DNA of 64,000 bases from Chryseobacterium camelliae (GCF_027920545.1 NZ_CP115859.1:2536001-2600000); one strand, 5' to 3'; positions 16,617-26,486 are shown, counted from the first letter of the stretch. Made by a program: numbers and translations. The notes: generated from the letters alone by a model not told the origin.

Positions 16617-18482
16617 ATGAAGAGATTTCTTTCCGGCCTGCTAATGATCATTTCATTGCAGCAGATCTCCGCACAGGAGCTATATATGCCAAGAAATATA
16701 AAAAAAGCATACGAAAACGGAACAAGAAGTGTATCGGGAGCACCCGGGAAAAACTATTGGCAAAATAAAGGAATTTATAATGTTGAGGTAAAAGTAGATG
16801 CGGGAACAAAAACAGTTTCCGGAAAAGAAACAATTGTTTACAGCAATAATAGCCCGAATGATTTGAACGAATTGGCAATTAGATTTGTGAATAATTTGCA
16901 TAAACCTCAGTCGCCGAGATCCGGCTTTGTTTCTAAAGATTTTTTATCATCAGGTCTGGAAATTAAATCATTTTTTGTGAATGGTGAGAAATATGATATC
17001 AACAGTGATGACTGGGGAACCGTAGAAAAAGTAAGGCTGAATGCTGTTTTAAAATCAAAGTCGAAAGCGGAGATTAAAATAGAATGGGAGTATCCTCTTT
17101 CTGTTCAGAGTGGAAGGGAAGGACAAATTGACCCAGAAACGTTTTATGTAGCTTATTCCTTTCCAAGAGTTTCCGTATATGATGATTATAATGGTTGGGA
17201 TATGCTTCCGCATTCGGACAGACAAGAATTCTATAATGATTTTAATGATTATTCTTTTGCCATTACTGCACCCAAAAACTATGTGGTTTGGGCAACCGGG
17301 GACTTTTTGAATCCCGAAGCCGTTCTTCAGCCGGAATATCTGAAAAGATATAAAGTTTCTTTAAAAAGTGATAGAATAATAAATATTGCTACAGAGCAAG
17401 AAATGAGATCGGGAAAAGTCACGAAACAAAATAAGTGGAATGTGTGGAAATTTAAAGCAAGCCACATTACAGACTTTTGCTTTGCCTTAAGTAAGCACTA
17501 TAATTGGGATGCAGCAAGTGTACAGTTAAAAACAAAACGAGTAAGTGTTCAGTCCGGATTTAAAACCGGAGCAAAAGATTTTGAACATTATACGGAATGG
17601 ATGAGATATAATCTGGATTGGTTTTCAAAAAACTGGCCGGGAGTTGAATATCCATATAATGTGATGACTGCCATTCAGGGGTACGCCGATATGGAATATC
17701 CTATGATGATTAATGATACAAGTATTCCTGATGATCTTCAGGATGCGAGATTAACGGCTGATCACGAAATTGCTCATACTTATTTCCCTTTTTATATGGG
17801 AATTAATGAAACACGCTATGCTTTTATGGATGAAGGCTGGGCGACAACTTTGGAATATCTTATCGGAATTGATGAAAACGGAGAAGCTGCAGCAAAAGAA
17901 TTCTACAAAAATTTTCGTGTAAAAAAATGGATTAAAGATCCTTCCTCAGAGCAGGATCAGCCTATTATTACCATGAGTACTCAGGTAAGCGGAGCGGGCT
18001 ACGGAAACAATTCATATGTGAAATCTTCTTTATCTTATTTAGCGCTGAAAGATTATCTGGGTGACGAATTGTTTAAAAAAGCGCTTCATCATTATATGAA
18101 TAACTGGAATGGAAAGCACCCGATTCCATGGGATTATTTTAATTCAATGAACACAGGTTCCGGAAAGAATCTGAACTGGTTTTTTAATAATTGGTTCTAT
18201 ACCAACAACTACATCGACTTAAAAGTAGGGGCTGCGGCTCAGCAAAATAATCTGCTTTCTATCAGTGTAGATAATATAGGCGGTTTTGCTATTCCTTTTG
18301 ATACAAAAATTAATTATGAGGACGGAGCAACAGAAACTATTCATTTTTCACCTTCAGTTTGGGAAAAAGATCAGACAAAGACGGTTCTTACTATTCCTAC
18401 CAAGAAAAAAGTAAAATCCATAAATTTAGATGGAGGGCTCTTCATGGATTATACACCGGAAAATAATTCAAAAAACCTATAA
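16617..18482 (+). CDS. M1 family zinc metallopeptidase, secreted (second paralogue)
   Basis: Starting at the ATG at 16617 gives a 621-residue protein with a signal peptide (MKRFLSGLLMIISLQQISAQ). The frame is open from 16551, but that start would bury the signal peptide and lies upstream of a promoter element. The active site is HEIAH (His383-His387) with Glu406 in FMDEGWATT, the M1 spacing of 18. It lacks the C-terminal extension of the upstream paralogue and ends soon after the peptidase C-domain. The role is inferred as exported peptide degradation. Confidence 0.88.
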   Translation: MKRFLSGLLMIISLQQISAQELYMPRNIKKAYENGTRSVSGAPGKNYWQNKGIYNVEVKVDAGTKTVSGKETIVYSNNSPNDLNELAIRFVNNLHKPQSPRSGFVSKDFLSSGLEIKSFFVNGEKYDINSDDWGTVEKVRLNAVLKSKSKAEIKIEWEYPLSVQSGREGQIDPETFYVAYSFPRVSVYDDYNGWDMLPHSDRQEFYNDFNDYSFAITAPKNYVVWATGDFLNPEAVLQPEYLKRYKVSLKSDRIINIATEQEMRSGKVTKQNKWNVWKFKASHITDFCFALSKHYNWDAASVQLKTKRVSVQSGFKTGAKDFEHYTEWMRYNLDWFSKNWPGVEYPYNVMTAIQGYADMEYPMMINDTSIPDDLQDARLTADHEIAHTYFPFYMGINETRYAFMDEGWATTLEYLIGIDENGEAAAKEFYKNFRVKKWIKDPSSEQDQPIITMSTQVSGAGYGNNSYVKSSLSYLALKDYLGDELFKKALHHYMNNWNGKHPIPWDYFNSMNTGSGKNLNWFFNNWFYTNNYIDLKVGAAAQQNNLLSISVDNIGGFAIPFDTKINYEDGATETIHFSPSVWEKDQTKTVLTIPTKKKVKSINLDGGLFMDYTPENNSKNL

Positions 18483-18484
18483 AA

Positions 18485-18514
18485 AATAAGCCTGAGAATT
18501 TTCTCAGGCTTATT
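18485..18514. terminator. Convergent terminator
   Basis: A perfect 14-base inverted repeat (AATAAGCCTGAGAA and complement) with a 2-base centre sits between the convergent M1 and M43 genes. Confidence 0.75.
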
Positions 18515-18534
18515 CTGTAGTATCAAGGTTAATT

Positions 18535-19536
18535 TTAATAGACTCTTAATCCAGCTCTCACCCCGGATGAAGCAACTACGGATTGCATTCTTGTTTTTTG
18601 TCCTCCCGAAAACATAAACATGGCGCCATCATCCACATAATCCATGTAGTTCATGAACATTACAGATCTTTGTACGCCGGTACAAGTGTTATATAGAGGG
18701 TAGGTTGGTTTTCCATAATTCGCTGTTGTTTGCGTAGGAGTATCTGTTACAAGGTCGTTTCCACAATTGGCATCTCCCCAGATATGTCTTAAATTAAGGT
18801 AGTGCCCTACCTCATGAGTCGCTGTTCTTCCAAGGTTAAAAGGAGAAGAAGCGCCTGTTTTCCCAAAGAAAGGAGCAGCAATTACCACACCGTCGTTCCA
18901 CAGACCTGCAGATTCCGGGAATGTGGCATATCCTAAAATAGTTCTTCCCTGGCTGGTCATTTTACCAACTACCCACATATTAAAATAATTAGTAGGGTTA
19001 GTAGCATCAATGCCTCCTGACGAAGCTTTTTTCATGGCATCATTGGTTCTCCAGCTTTTAGTGGTCGTTTTTTTCCTGATGGTATTTACTAATCTGAATT
19101 TTATTTTGGTATCCCCGGCGCTCACCGTCTGAAACTCACTAGGGATTTTACTAATATCGCTGTTAGTAGCTGTGAAATCTTCATTCAGCACAGCAATTTG
19201 CTCTGCAATTCTTGCGTCCGAAACATTTTCAGCGGTGGTATTATAAAGAACATTTACGACTACAGGAATTTCTACTGTTCCGTCAGCAAGTACTTTTCCT
19301 AATTTTAAATCATTAGCAAATTTTTCTGTATTGGTTTCCAAAGTAGCAAATTTCTGTCTTAGCTCAGGACTGTTTTTTAGAGCCTCCTGACGTATTTCTT
19401 CCGATGGGCAGCCTCTTTTTACTAGACCAGAAGATTCCTGAGTATTGGATAAATCTTCGGATTGATTGGTGATATTATCACTGTTACAAGATGATACAGC
19501 CCCTAAAGCCAGGATGCCTAATAGTAATTTTTTCAT
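18535..19536 (-). CDS. M43 (cytophagalysin/pappalysin-like) zinc metalloprotease lipoprotein
   Basis: A protein of about 333 residues whose signal peptide MKKLLLGILALGAVSSC ends in a lipobox; an in-frame ATG two codons earlier (19542) is also possible. The metzincin motif is HEVGHYLNLRHIWGD (first His about residue 241), with the Cys-containing loop after it and a Met-turn candidate (SVMFMNYMDY) later, as in pappalysin-family M43 enzymes. No T9SS sorting domain follows, so it is probably a lipid-anchored surface protease. Confidence 0.9.
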   Translation of the reverse strand: MKKLLLGILALGAVSSCNSDNITNQSEDLSNTQESSGLVKRGCPSEEIRQEALKNSPELRQKFATLETNTEKFANDLKLGKVLADGTVEIPVVVNVLYNTTAENVSDARIAEQIAVLNEDFTATNSDISKIPSEFQTVSAGDTKIKFRLVNTIRKKTTTKSWRTNDAMKKASSGGIDATNPTNYFNMWVVGKMTSQGRTILGYATFPESAGLWNDGVVIAAPFFGKTGASSPFNLGRTATHEVGHYLNLRHIWGDANCGNDLVTDTPTQTTANYGKPTYPLYNTCTGVQRSVMFMNYMDYVDDGAMFMFSGGQKTRMQSVVASSGVRAGLRVY

Positions 19537-19712
19537 AACCATTCTCTTTAAAATTTCTTAAAGTGAATTTAGAATATTTGAAATTAATATGCAATAACAA
19601 TTTTAAATATATTGTATGGATGTGATAATAGTTTTGTTTTAAATTTGTTTTATTTGTATTATTTTTTAATTTTTGTTGGCTTTGTGTGTTTTTGATTTTC
19701 CGAAAGAAATAT

Positions 19713-19741
19713 AAAAAAACCTTTCCCTAAAAAGAGAAAGG
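19713..19741 (-). terminator. Rho-independent terminator of the signalling operon
   Basis: On the minus strand CCTTTC pairs with GAAAGG and is followed by seven Ts, 45 bases after the response regulator stop. Confidence 0.75.
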
Positions 19742-19786
19742 CTTCCTTGAGTTAAATATATAATTGAATGTGTTTATGGGTCTTAA

Positions 19787-20431
19787 TTAAGATTCTGCGA
19801 AACCATTTTTAATAGCGTAAATCGCTAAACCGACACGTGTTTTTAGCTCTAGTTTTTCGCAGAGCTGATCACGGTAGCTTTCTACGGTTCTCGGGCTACA
19901 GAACATTTTTTCTGCAATTTCCTTATAGCTGAGTTCTGTCACAGTATACTTTAAAAATTCTTTTTCCCGATCAGAAATTTTTATATTGCCGTCAGAGCCA
20001 TGAGGATTGTTCAGATTTGAAAGAATGATTTTTGAAGCCCATTCCGGATAAAAATAACCGTCTTTATTCAATCTGGTTAAGGCTTCTTCCAGATCTTTTG
20101 GATGAGTATTTTTCAGCAGGTAGCCTTTTGCCCCGTTTTTAACCATTTTGATCACGCTTTTATCATCTCCCTGCATGCTGAGAGCCATTACCTTGATATC
20201 CGGATGGTTCTCCTGGAGCCATAATACCGTTTCGAAACCATCCATAATTGGCATGCTGATGTCTAATAGTATGATATCGGGTATTGCGTTTTTCTCTTCA
20301 AACTTTTGAATAAGATCTTTTCCGTTTTCTGCAACATAAATAACTTCAAAATCGTTAAAATTATCAATAATTCCTTCCAAAGCTTTTGCAATGAGTACGT
20401 GGTCGTCTACAATTACTATCGTCTTTTTCAT
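19787..20431 (-). CDS. NarL/LuxR-type response regulator
   Basis: A 214-residue regulator. Receiver with DD9-10, phosphoacceptor Asp57 in LLDISMP and Lys in GYLLKN; C-terminal LuxR HTH with ELSYKEIAEKMFCSPRTVESYRDQL. Its ATG overlaps the stop of the kinase gene by 4 bases (ATGA), so the pair is translationally coupled. It is last in a four-gene minus-strand operon. Confidence 0.94.
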   Translation of the reverse strand: MKKTIVIVDDHVLIAKALEGIIDNFNDFEVIYVAENGKDLIQKFEEKNAIPDIILLDISMPIMDGFETVLWLQENHPDIKVMALSMQGDDKSVIKMVKNGAKGYLLKNTHPKDLEEALTRLNKDGYFYPEWASKIILSNLNNPHGSDGNIKISDREKEFLKYTVTELSYKEIAEKMFCSPRTVESYRDQLCEKLELKTRVGLAIYAIKNGFAES

Positions 20432-21213
20432 GGCTGTCTTTTTAAAATTATTTTAACTCGTGTTCCTTTGTTTTTCTCACTTTCTATTATAAAATCTGCA
20501 TTAATGATTTTTGCCCTGTTTTTCATGTTGGTAAGACCGATTCCGTTATTGAGTGTCTTTGAAATATCAAAACCTATTCCATCATCATTAATTTCGAGCT
20601 CCCAAAGAAAATCGTCAGAGGTATCTAACCGGATATAAATATTCTTACATTGAGAATGTTTTATGCTATTTTGAATAAATTCCTGAGTAATTCTTAGAAG
20701 CACATTTTTATGTACAAAGCTTAGATCCATCCGGTCAAAATTGTGCTCAAAAATGATATGGCACTTCTTAAAGGAGTTGGTGTTGTCTACTTCTTCCTGG
20801 ATGAGTGTTACAATTTCTTTTTTATTAATATTGTCATCCGTCAGTGTCTTTGAAAGACTTCGAAGATCCTGTAACGACTGATTGATGATATGAGAAACCT
20901 GCTCAATTCTTTCACTGGCTTCCGGAACTTTATTTTCATACAGCATTTGCTGGGTGTAGAGACTTACCAGAGTGAGCTTTTGCCCTATATTATCGTGCAG
21001 TTCTCTCCCGATTTGATGCATGGTTGCCTGCTGAATTTCCAGCTGCGTAGCAAGCAATTCCTTTTGATGAATTTCGTTATTGATTTCGATCTCATTTAAA
21101 TATTCCTTTTTTCTCTGCTGGTATTTTCTAATGTAGATCATTATGGCTACAACAAAGAATACAAAGAACAGATTAAATAAAATAATCGTTAAGAATAATT
21201 CTGTTTTCCCCAT
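20428..21213 (-). CDS. NarX/DesK-type sensor histidine kinase (HisKA_3)
   Basis: A 261-residue kinase with one N-terminal TM (about residues 6-27), a coiled linker, a HisKA_3 box with phosphoacceptor His73 (GRELHDNIGQKL) and an HATPase domain (FIQNSIKHS, INDDGIGFD). It has no sensing domain of its own. The adjacent seven-helix membrane protein, whose gene overlaps it by 25 bases, is a natural candidate sensor. It is coupled to the NarL-type regulator downstream. Confidence 0.92.
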   Translation of the reverse strand: MGKTELFLTIILFNLFFVFFVVAIMIYIRKYQQRKKEYLNEIEINNEIHQKELLATQLEIQQATMHQIGRELHDNIGQKLTLVSLYTQQMLYENKVPEASERIEQVSHIINQSLQDLRSLSKTLTDDNINKKEIVTLIQEEVDNTNSFKKCHIIFEHNFDRMDLSFVHKNVLLRITQEFIQNSIKHSQCKNIYIRLDTSDDFLWELEINDDGIGFDISKTLNNGIGLTNMKNRAKIINADFIIESEKNKGTRVKIILKRQP

Positions 21214-21845
21214 ACGAATGAACTTGCAAATAAAATATACATAATAATTCCAGACATCAGGAAGTAGTTAAAATAGATATCCCAAATTTCTTTATGTTCG
21301 AACAACTGAAAGTAAAATGACCAAAACGGAAGTGTCCCGATATAAAACAAAGTTACTCCAATATTGACGTAAAACATTCTGTTTTTTGCAAAATGTAAAA
21401 TATTATCAGAGTTAATTTGCTTATAATATTCCATGACTACAAGAAACATGAGTAGTAAACTTCCAAAAGTATAAGTGAAAGAATAAATAATTTTGTTCTT
21501 TAAAATATTAAAATACAACTCATGTGGAATAAATGACAATAGATAGAGCGCAGTAAATAGGTAAAAAAGATTTTTCTTATCCAAAGATTTCCATGCATAT
21601 AGCCAATAAAAGAATATAAACTCTATTGGGATAACAAAATAATTGTAGAATATAATTTTAGATACAGAAGCATAGCTGGCTACATATTTTGCAAAGGTTT
21701 CGCAACAAAAGATAAAAATAAGAAAAAAGGAAAAATAGATATAGTGGCTTCCCTTTAATTTTTTAAAATATAAAATTGATGCTAGTGCTGCAATGCCCTC
21801 GCTTGTTCTCATTAAATTTTGCAGTAATATCTGGAAATCGGTCAT
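21189..21845 (-). CDS. Multi-TM membrane protein of a two-component operon, unknown function
   Basis: A 218-residue hydrophobic protein with about seven predicted membrane segments and many aromatic residues. I do not recognise the family. Its 3' end overlaps the histidine kinase start by 25 bases and its 5' end lies 11 bases from the preceding small gene, so all four genes are probably one transcript. A sensory or partner role for the kinase, which lacks an input domain, is inference from context. Confidence 0.75.
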   Translation of the reverse strand: MTDFQILLQNLMRTSEGIAALASILYFKKLKGSHYIYFSFFLIFIFCCETFAKYVASYASVSKIIFYNYFVIPIEFIFFYWLYAWKSLDKKNLFYLFTALYLLSFIPHELYFNILKNKIIYSFTYTFGSLLLMFLVVMEYYKQINSDNILHFAKNRMFYVNIGVTLFYIGTLPFWSFYFQLFEHKEIWDIYFNYFLMSGIIMYILFASSFVWGKQNYS

Positions 21846-21856
21846 TTAAAAATAAA

Positions 21857-22330
21857 TTAATAAGACTCAACATTAGTTGACCCTGGTGGAACTAGATCAC
21901 CGTGATTTTGTGCCATAGCCATTCTTCCGGTTATTGCCAAAGCATTTTCTTCACTTTCAAAAGGATTAAAATCATAGTTTTGATTTTGCTCTTTTTTTGT
22001 GGGAACCATAACTAAAGTATGTTTTTTAGAAAAATTTTCAGGTATAGGTTCTTGAGGGATTTCAGGATAAGCTGCATAATAAAAACGTACTCCTAAATCT
22101 TCCTCGGAAATTGGTGAATCAAGGTTTTGAGCTGCTTCTTCTATCTCAGCGATGAATTTTTTTAATGTCACAAGATCAAACCAAATTGAATGTGCATCAT
22201 CTATACCTAGCTTTTCGTTGATAAACGTTAGCTGATTTGAGCGGTAGTTATCAATTAGATTCTGAATAATTTCAGTTGATAGTCTTGCTGAGTTGCCAGC
22301 ATTAAAATTTTCATTGTCTGTTGATTCCAT
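21857..22330 (-). CDS. Small soluble protein, first gene of the signalling operon
   Basis: The ATG at 22330 gives a 157-residue soluble, acidic protein; the frame is open to 22360 but the added residues look like leader. Visible motifs are IQNLIDNYRSNQL, HSIWFDLVTLKKFI and GVRFYYAAYPEIPQEP. I recall similar hypothetical proteins in flavobacteria but know no function. There are no membrane segments and no signal peptide. It may be a soluble partner of the membrane protein and kinase encoded downstream. Confidence 0.7.
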   Translation of the reverse strand: MESTDNENFNAGNSARLSTEIIQNLIDNYRSNQLTFINEKLGIDDAHSIWFDLVTLKKFIAEIEEAAQNLDSPISEEDLGVRFYYAAYPEIPQEPIPENFSKKHTLVMVPTKKEQNQNYDFNPFESEENALAITGRMAMAQNHGDLVPPGSTNVESY

Positions 22331-22682
22331 TTTATTAGTGTTTATAAATGATAGGTACAAATCTCTGAAAAAAAAATGTAATGCGACATGGTTTTTTCCC
22401 GAATTAAAAATCCGTGTTTTTACGGATTGTGTTTATTGGATGGATTGGATATGACTTATCATAAAAAAATAAGTACCGAAGACCAGATTTACAGCACTTA
22501 TTATAAATATATATTTACAAAATTTGATGTCAGAAAAAAATAAAATATAAAAATATGGATGATGGATTTTCAACGAATTACAACCTAGATGATAATTTGA
22601 AAATTTATACGAGGAAAAACTCTATAATAAATGATAGATTTGCAGCGATTATTTAATCGGTTAAACATAAAAAAATTATAAA
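22331..22682. other. AT-rich intergenic region with both promoters
   Basis: No convincing longer gene. It holds a 7-base stem hairpin (AATCCGT/ACGGATT, 22409-22428) followed by Ts on the minus strand, i.e. in the possible leader of the signalling operon. A -7 type element TAGATTTG (22635-22642) precedes the FKBP gene. An open frame of 33 codons (22555-22656, plus) is too short to trust. Confidence 0.4.
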
Positions 22683-23387
22683 ATGAAAAGACAGACTATC
22701 GCATTATTTTGCATAGCAGTATTTAGTATTTCATGTGCTAAGAAAGATGAGACTAAAATGGATAGCAAATACACTGATGATCAAAAAGCTTCTTATTATA
22801 TAGGTTTAAGTATTGCCCAAAACATGAAGCAAGAAGGTTTCAAAGTAGATGCAGACCTTTTAGCTCAGGCTATTAAAGAAGAAATGAATGGGACAAAAAA
22901 GTTGATGCCGGCTGAAGAAATGACTGCCTTTATGCAGGAATTTATGCAGAAGCAACATGAAAAAAAACAAGCTGAATCGGGAGTGCAAGCAGATGAAAAT
23001 AAGAAAAAAGGTCTGGATTTTCTTACAAAAAATAAAAGTAATCCTAAAATAAAAACCACAGCTTCAGGTTTGCAATATGAAGTGTTGCAGGAAGGTGATG
23101 GTACAACAAAACCAAAAGCGTCAGATGTTGTACAGGTAAAATATACTGGAAAGCTTCTGGATGGAACTGTTTTCGACTCTACTGACAAAAATGGAGGCGC
23201 TCCAATGGATATTAATCTGGGTGCGGTAATCAAAGGATGGACAGAAGGTATCCAACTCATGAGCAAAGGATCTAAATACAGATTTTACATTCCTTCAGAT
23301 TTGGCTTATGGAGATAACGGTGCCGGACCAGTAATTCCTGCAGGCGCTACTATCATTTTTGATGTGGAATTAGTGAGTATAAAATAG
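22683..23387 (+). CDS. FKBP-type peptidyl-prolyl isomerase lipoprotein
   Basis: A 234-residue protein with a lipoprotein signal peptide (MKRQTIALFCIAVFSISC). An FkpA/Mip-type helical dimerisation domain follows (about residues 30-115), then a C-terminal FKBP domain (VQVKYTGKLLDGTVFDST, GWTEGIQLMSKGSKYRFYIPS). It should assist folding of exported proteins in the periplasm or at the outer membrane. A close paralogue with an ordinary signal peptide is encoded at 54105-54788. Confidence 0.92.
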   Translation: MKRQTIALFCIAVFSISCAKKDETKMDSKYTDDQKASYYIGLSIAQNMKQEGFKVDADLLAQAIKEEMNGTKKLMPAEEMTAFMQEFMQKQHEKKQAESGVQADENKKKGLDFLTKNKSNPKIKTTASGLQYEVLQEGDGTTKPKASDVVQVKYTGKLLDGTVFDSTDKNGGAPMDINLGAVIKGWTEGIQLMSKGSKYRFYIPSDLAYGDNGAGPVIPAGATIIFDVELVSIK

Positions 23388-23454
23388 AGATATTGTTGGT
23401 TGTAAGGTTGGCAACAATCGAATTTGCTTGTTTTATAGCTGATATGTTACAAAT

Positions 23455-23488
23455 AGAATTTCCGCAGATTTTTGTCTGCGGAAATTCT
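23455..23488. terminator. Convergent terminator
   Basis: A perfect 14-base stem (AGAATTTCCGCAGA and complement) with a 6-base loop lies between the convergent FKBP and clpB genes. Confidence 0.85.
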
Positions 23489-23517
23489 TCAAAAATAATA
23501 TATATGAAAAAAACTAC

Positions 23518-26112
23518 TTATTGCTCAGTAGGTCTGAAAACCAAACCCGTTTCCTCAAAATAATCCAAAGTGATTCTGTCACCGTCATTTACCGTTCCTG
23601 CAAGAATCTCTCGGGATAATTTATTTAAAACTTCCTGCTGAATAACTCTTTTCAAAGGTCTTGCACCGAAAACCGGATCGTACCCTTTATTCATCAGATA
23701 GTCTACAGCGTCTTGTGTTGCTGTCATAATGATATTTCGTTTTGCCAGCATATCATTGAATCCTCTCAACTGATATGTAACGATTTTTCCGATTTCTTTT
23801 CTTCTTAGAGGCTGGAATAATACCACCTCGTCAATTCTGTTTAAGAACTCCGGACGTAATGTTTGTTTCAATAAATCGAAAACTTCGTCTTTTGTTTTGT
23901 CTACAATCTCATCTTGGTTTTCATCCGTAATGTTCTCAAAATTCTCCTGAATCAGGTGTGAGCCTAAATTCGAAGTCATAATGATAATCGAATTTTTAAA
24001 ATTCACCACTCTGCCTTTGTTGTCCGTCAAACGACCGTCATCCAAAACCTGTAATAAAGTATTGAAAACATCAGGATGTGCTTTTTCAATTTCATCCAAA
24101 AGTACCACAGAATAAGGTCTTCTTCTCACAGCTTCTGTTAATTGTCCTCCCTCATCATATCCTACATATCCAGGAGGGGCACCAACAAGCCTAGATACGC
24201 TGTGTCTTTCCTGGTATTCACTCATATCGATTCTCGTCATATTGTTTTCGTCATCAAATAAAAACTCAGCCAAAGCTTTTGCCAGTTCCGTTTTTCCGAC
24301 ACCGGTGGTTCCCAGGAATAGGAAAGATCCGATGGGTTTTTTATCATCACTCAGTCCGGCTCTGTTTCTTCTGATCGCATCTGCTACTGCCTGAATGGCT
24401 TCGTCTTGTCCTACAACCCTGTGATGGAGCTCGGTTTCAAGACTTAACAACTTCTCTCTTTCAGACTGTAATAGTTTGGTAACAGGAATTCCTGTCCATT
24501 TTGCAATGACTTCTGAAATGTTTTCGGAAGTTACTTCTTCTTTAATCAATTCATTCTGATGGTTTTGCATCTCCAGTTCCAGTTTCTGCAAAGCATCCTC
24601 CTTCTCTTTTATTTTTCCGTACTGAATTTCAGCAACTTTTGCATAATCTCCTGCTCTTGAAGCTCTTTCAGCCTCCAGTTTCAGAGATTCAATATCTTTT
24701 TTAATCTGAGTCAAATCCTCAGATTTTTGTTTCTCTTTCAGCCATTTTGCATTAATTTCATTTCTTTCTTCCGAAATTTTTGAAATATCTTCTTTTAAAT
24801 GGTCAATTTTTGTCTGGTTGCCTTCTCTTGAAATGGCAGCCAATTCAATTTCCAGCTGCATTAATCTTCTGTCTAAAACATCCAGTTCTTCCGGTTTTGA
24901 ATTGATTTCCATTCTCAATTTAGCCGAAGCTTCATCAATTAAGTCAATCGCTTTATCCGGTAAAAATCTGTCCGAAATATATCGTTGAGACATTTCCACA
25001 GCTGCAATGATTGCTTCATCTTTGATTCTTACCTTATGATGCGCTTCATATTTATCCTTAATTCCACGAAGAATAGAAATGGCGGATTCAGTATCCGGTT
25101 CTTCCACCATTACTTTCTGGAAACGTCTTTCTAGTGCTTTATCTTTTTCAAAATATTTTTGATATTCATTTAAAGTGGTGGCACCGATGGCTCTTAATTC
25201 TCCTCTTGCCAAAGCAGGTTTCAAAATATTTGCAGCATCCATGGCGCCTTCTCCCCCTCCTGCTCCCACCAACGTGTGGATTTCATCAATGAAAAGAATG
25301 ATTTGCCCGTCTGATTTGATTACTTCATTCACCACCGATTTCAAACGCTCTTCAAATTCACCTTTGTATTTTGCACCGGCGATCAAAGCTCCCATATCCA
25401 ATGAATACAAGGTTTTATCCATCAAATTCTCCGGAATATCCCCGGAAATGATACGGTGTGCAATTCCTTCTGCAATGGCGGTTTTACCAACTCCTGGTTC
25501 ACCAATCAGGATCGGGTTGTTTTTCGTTCTTCTTGAAAGGATCTGTAAAACCCTTCTTATTTCCTCATCACGACCGATTACAGGATCTAATTTTCCTTCG
25601 GCTGCTAGTTCGTTGAAGTTTTTAGCATACTTATTTAAAGCTTGATAAGTCTGTTCCGAGCTTGCAGATGTTGCCTTACTTCCTTTTCTTAGTTCCTTAA
25701 TGCCGCCTTCCAGAAGACTTTTTGTAACACCCATATCTTTCAGCATTTTCGAAACTTCTGAATGGGTTTCTAAAAGCGAAAGCCATAAATGTTCAATGGT
25801 TACAAATTCGTCACCCATTTTTTTTGCTATGTTGGGGGCATCAAGCAAAACTTTGTTTGCCGATTGTGAAAGATAAATACTTCCTCCCTGTACTTTCGGA
25901 AGTTTTTCTAAATTTTCACGGTTACGCTCTCTTAATAAAGTAGCATCAGCTTCTGATTTCTTTAATAAGAATGGCGATATGTTTTCATCTACCTGAAAAA
26001 TTCCTTCAAGTAAATGTTGAGGTTCTATTTGCTGATTGCCAAATTCCATAGCGACTTGTTGTGCTGCCTGGATGGCTTCCTGCGATTTTACGGTATATTG
26101 ATTTAAATTCAT
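23518..26112 (-). CDS. clpB: ATP-dependent disaggregase ClpB
   Basis: An 864-residue Hsp100 of normal length. The N-domain is about 1-145. NBD1 has Walker A GEPGVGKT (204-211) and Walker B ILFIDEIHTLVGAGG. The coiled M-domain spans about 405-525, and NBD2 has GTTGVGKT and VVLLDEIEKAHPDV. With DnaK it rescues aggregated proteins after heat stress. The gene stands alone with a repeat-rich upstream region; no CIRCE-like element was seen. Confidence 0.97.
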   Translation of the reverse strand: MNLNQYTVKSQEAIQAAQQVAMEFGNQQIEPQHLLEGIFQVDENISPFLLKKSEADATLLRERNRENLEKLPKVQGGSIYLSQSANKVLLDAPNIAKKMGDEFVTIEHLWLSLLETHSEVSKMLKDMGVTKSLLEGGIKELRKGSKATSASSEQTYQALNKYAKNFNELAAEGKLDPVIGRDEEIRRVLQILSRRTKNNPILIGEPGVGKTAIAEGIAHRIISGDIPENLMDKTLYSLDMGALIAGAKYKGEFEERLKSVVNEVIKSDGQIILFIDEIHTLVGAGGGEGAMDAANILKPALARGELRAIGATTLNEYQKYFEKDKALERRFQKVMVEEPDTESAISILRGIKDKYEAHHKVRIKDEAIIAAVEMSQRYISDRFLPDKAIDLIDEASAKLRMEINSKPEELDVLDRRLMQLEIELAAISREGNQTKIDHLKEDISKISEERNEINAKWLKEKQKSEDLTQIKKDIESLKLEAERASRAGDYAKVAEIQYGKIKEKEDALQKLELEMQNHQNELIKEEVTSENISEVIAKWTGIPVTKLLQSEREKLLSLETELHHRVVGQDEAIQAVADAIRRNRAGLSDDKKPIGSFLFLGTTGVGKTELAKALAEFLFDDENNMTRIDMSEYQERHSVSRLVGAPPGYVGYDEGGQLTEAVRRRPYSVVLLDEIEKAHPDVFNTLLQVLDDGRLTDNKGRVVNFKNSIIIMTSNLGSHLIQENFENITDENQDEIVDKTKDEVFDLLKQTLRPEFLNRIDEVVLFQPLRRKEIGKIVTYQLRGFNDMLAKRNIIMTATQDAVDYLMNKGYDPVFGARPLKRVIQQEVLNKLSREILAGTVNDGDRITLDYFEETGLVFRPTEQ

Positions 26113-26166
26113 ATTGTATTTGTTTTTGATTTCTTACTCTTTAGTTTTTTCTTTTTTTAGATTTTA

Positions 26167-26238
26167 GACATCAGATTTCAGACCATAAGAGTCAAATAAA
26201 TGTTAATTTTTAAATCCGATTTTCTAATTTCTGATGTC
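26167..26238. repeat. REP-like inverted repeat upstream of clpB
   Basis: GACATCAGA (26167-26175) is matched by TCTGATGTC (26230-26238) in an AT-rich stretch with further degenerate copies of the same words (CAGATTTCAGA, TAATTTCTGATG). It looks like a dispersed intergenic repeat. Confidence 0.45.
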
Positions 26239-26486
26239 CTCAATCTTATTTAATCATTTAATTCTGATTTCTTAATCTCAAAAAGTGTTCAATTATTGAT
26301 TTTTTAAAAATAATGGACAAAATTTCCGAAATATGTATTTTCGGAAACGTTGAAAACGACAAAATTTCCGATTCGATTGATTTAAATAAAAAATTATGGA
26401 AAAACAGTCAGTTGGGTTTGGAATGATAAAACTGAGAAGGGGTAAAATGATATGAGTTGCCTAAATATTTATGGGCGAAATCAAAA

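Noticed and set aside
18485..18514. 14-base perfect inverted repeat as an attachment or recombination site
   Set aside because: It sits between two convergent stop codons, the normal place of a terminator, and no integrase is nearby.
25175..25645. 156-residue frame antisense to clpB
   Set aside because: It lies wholly inside conserved ClpB NBD1 coding sequence and has no family features.
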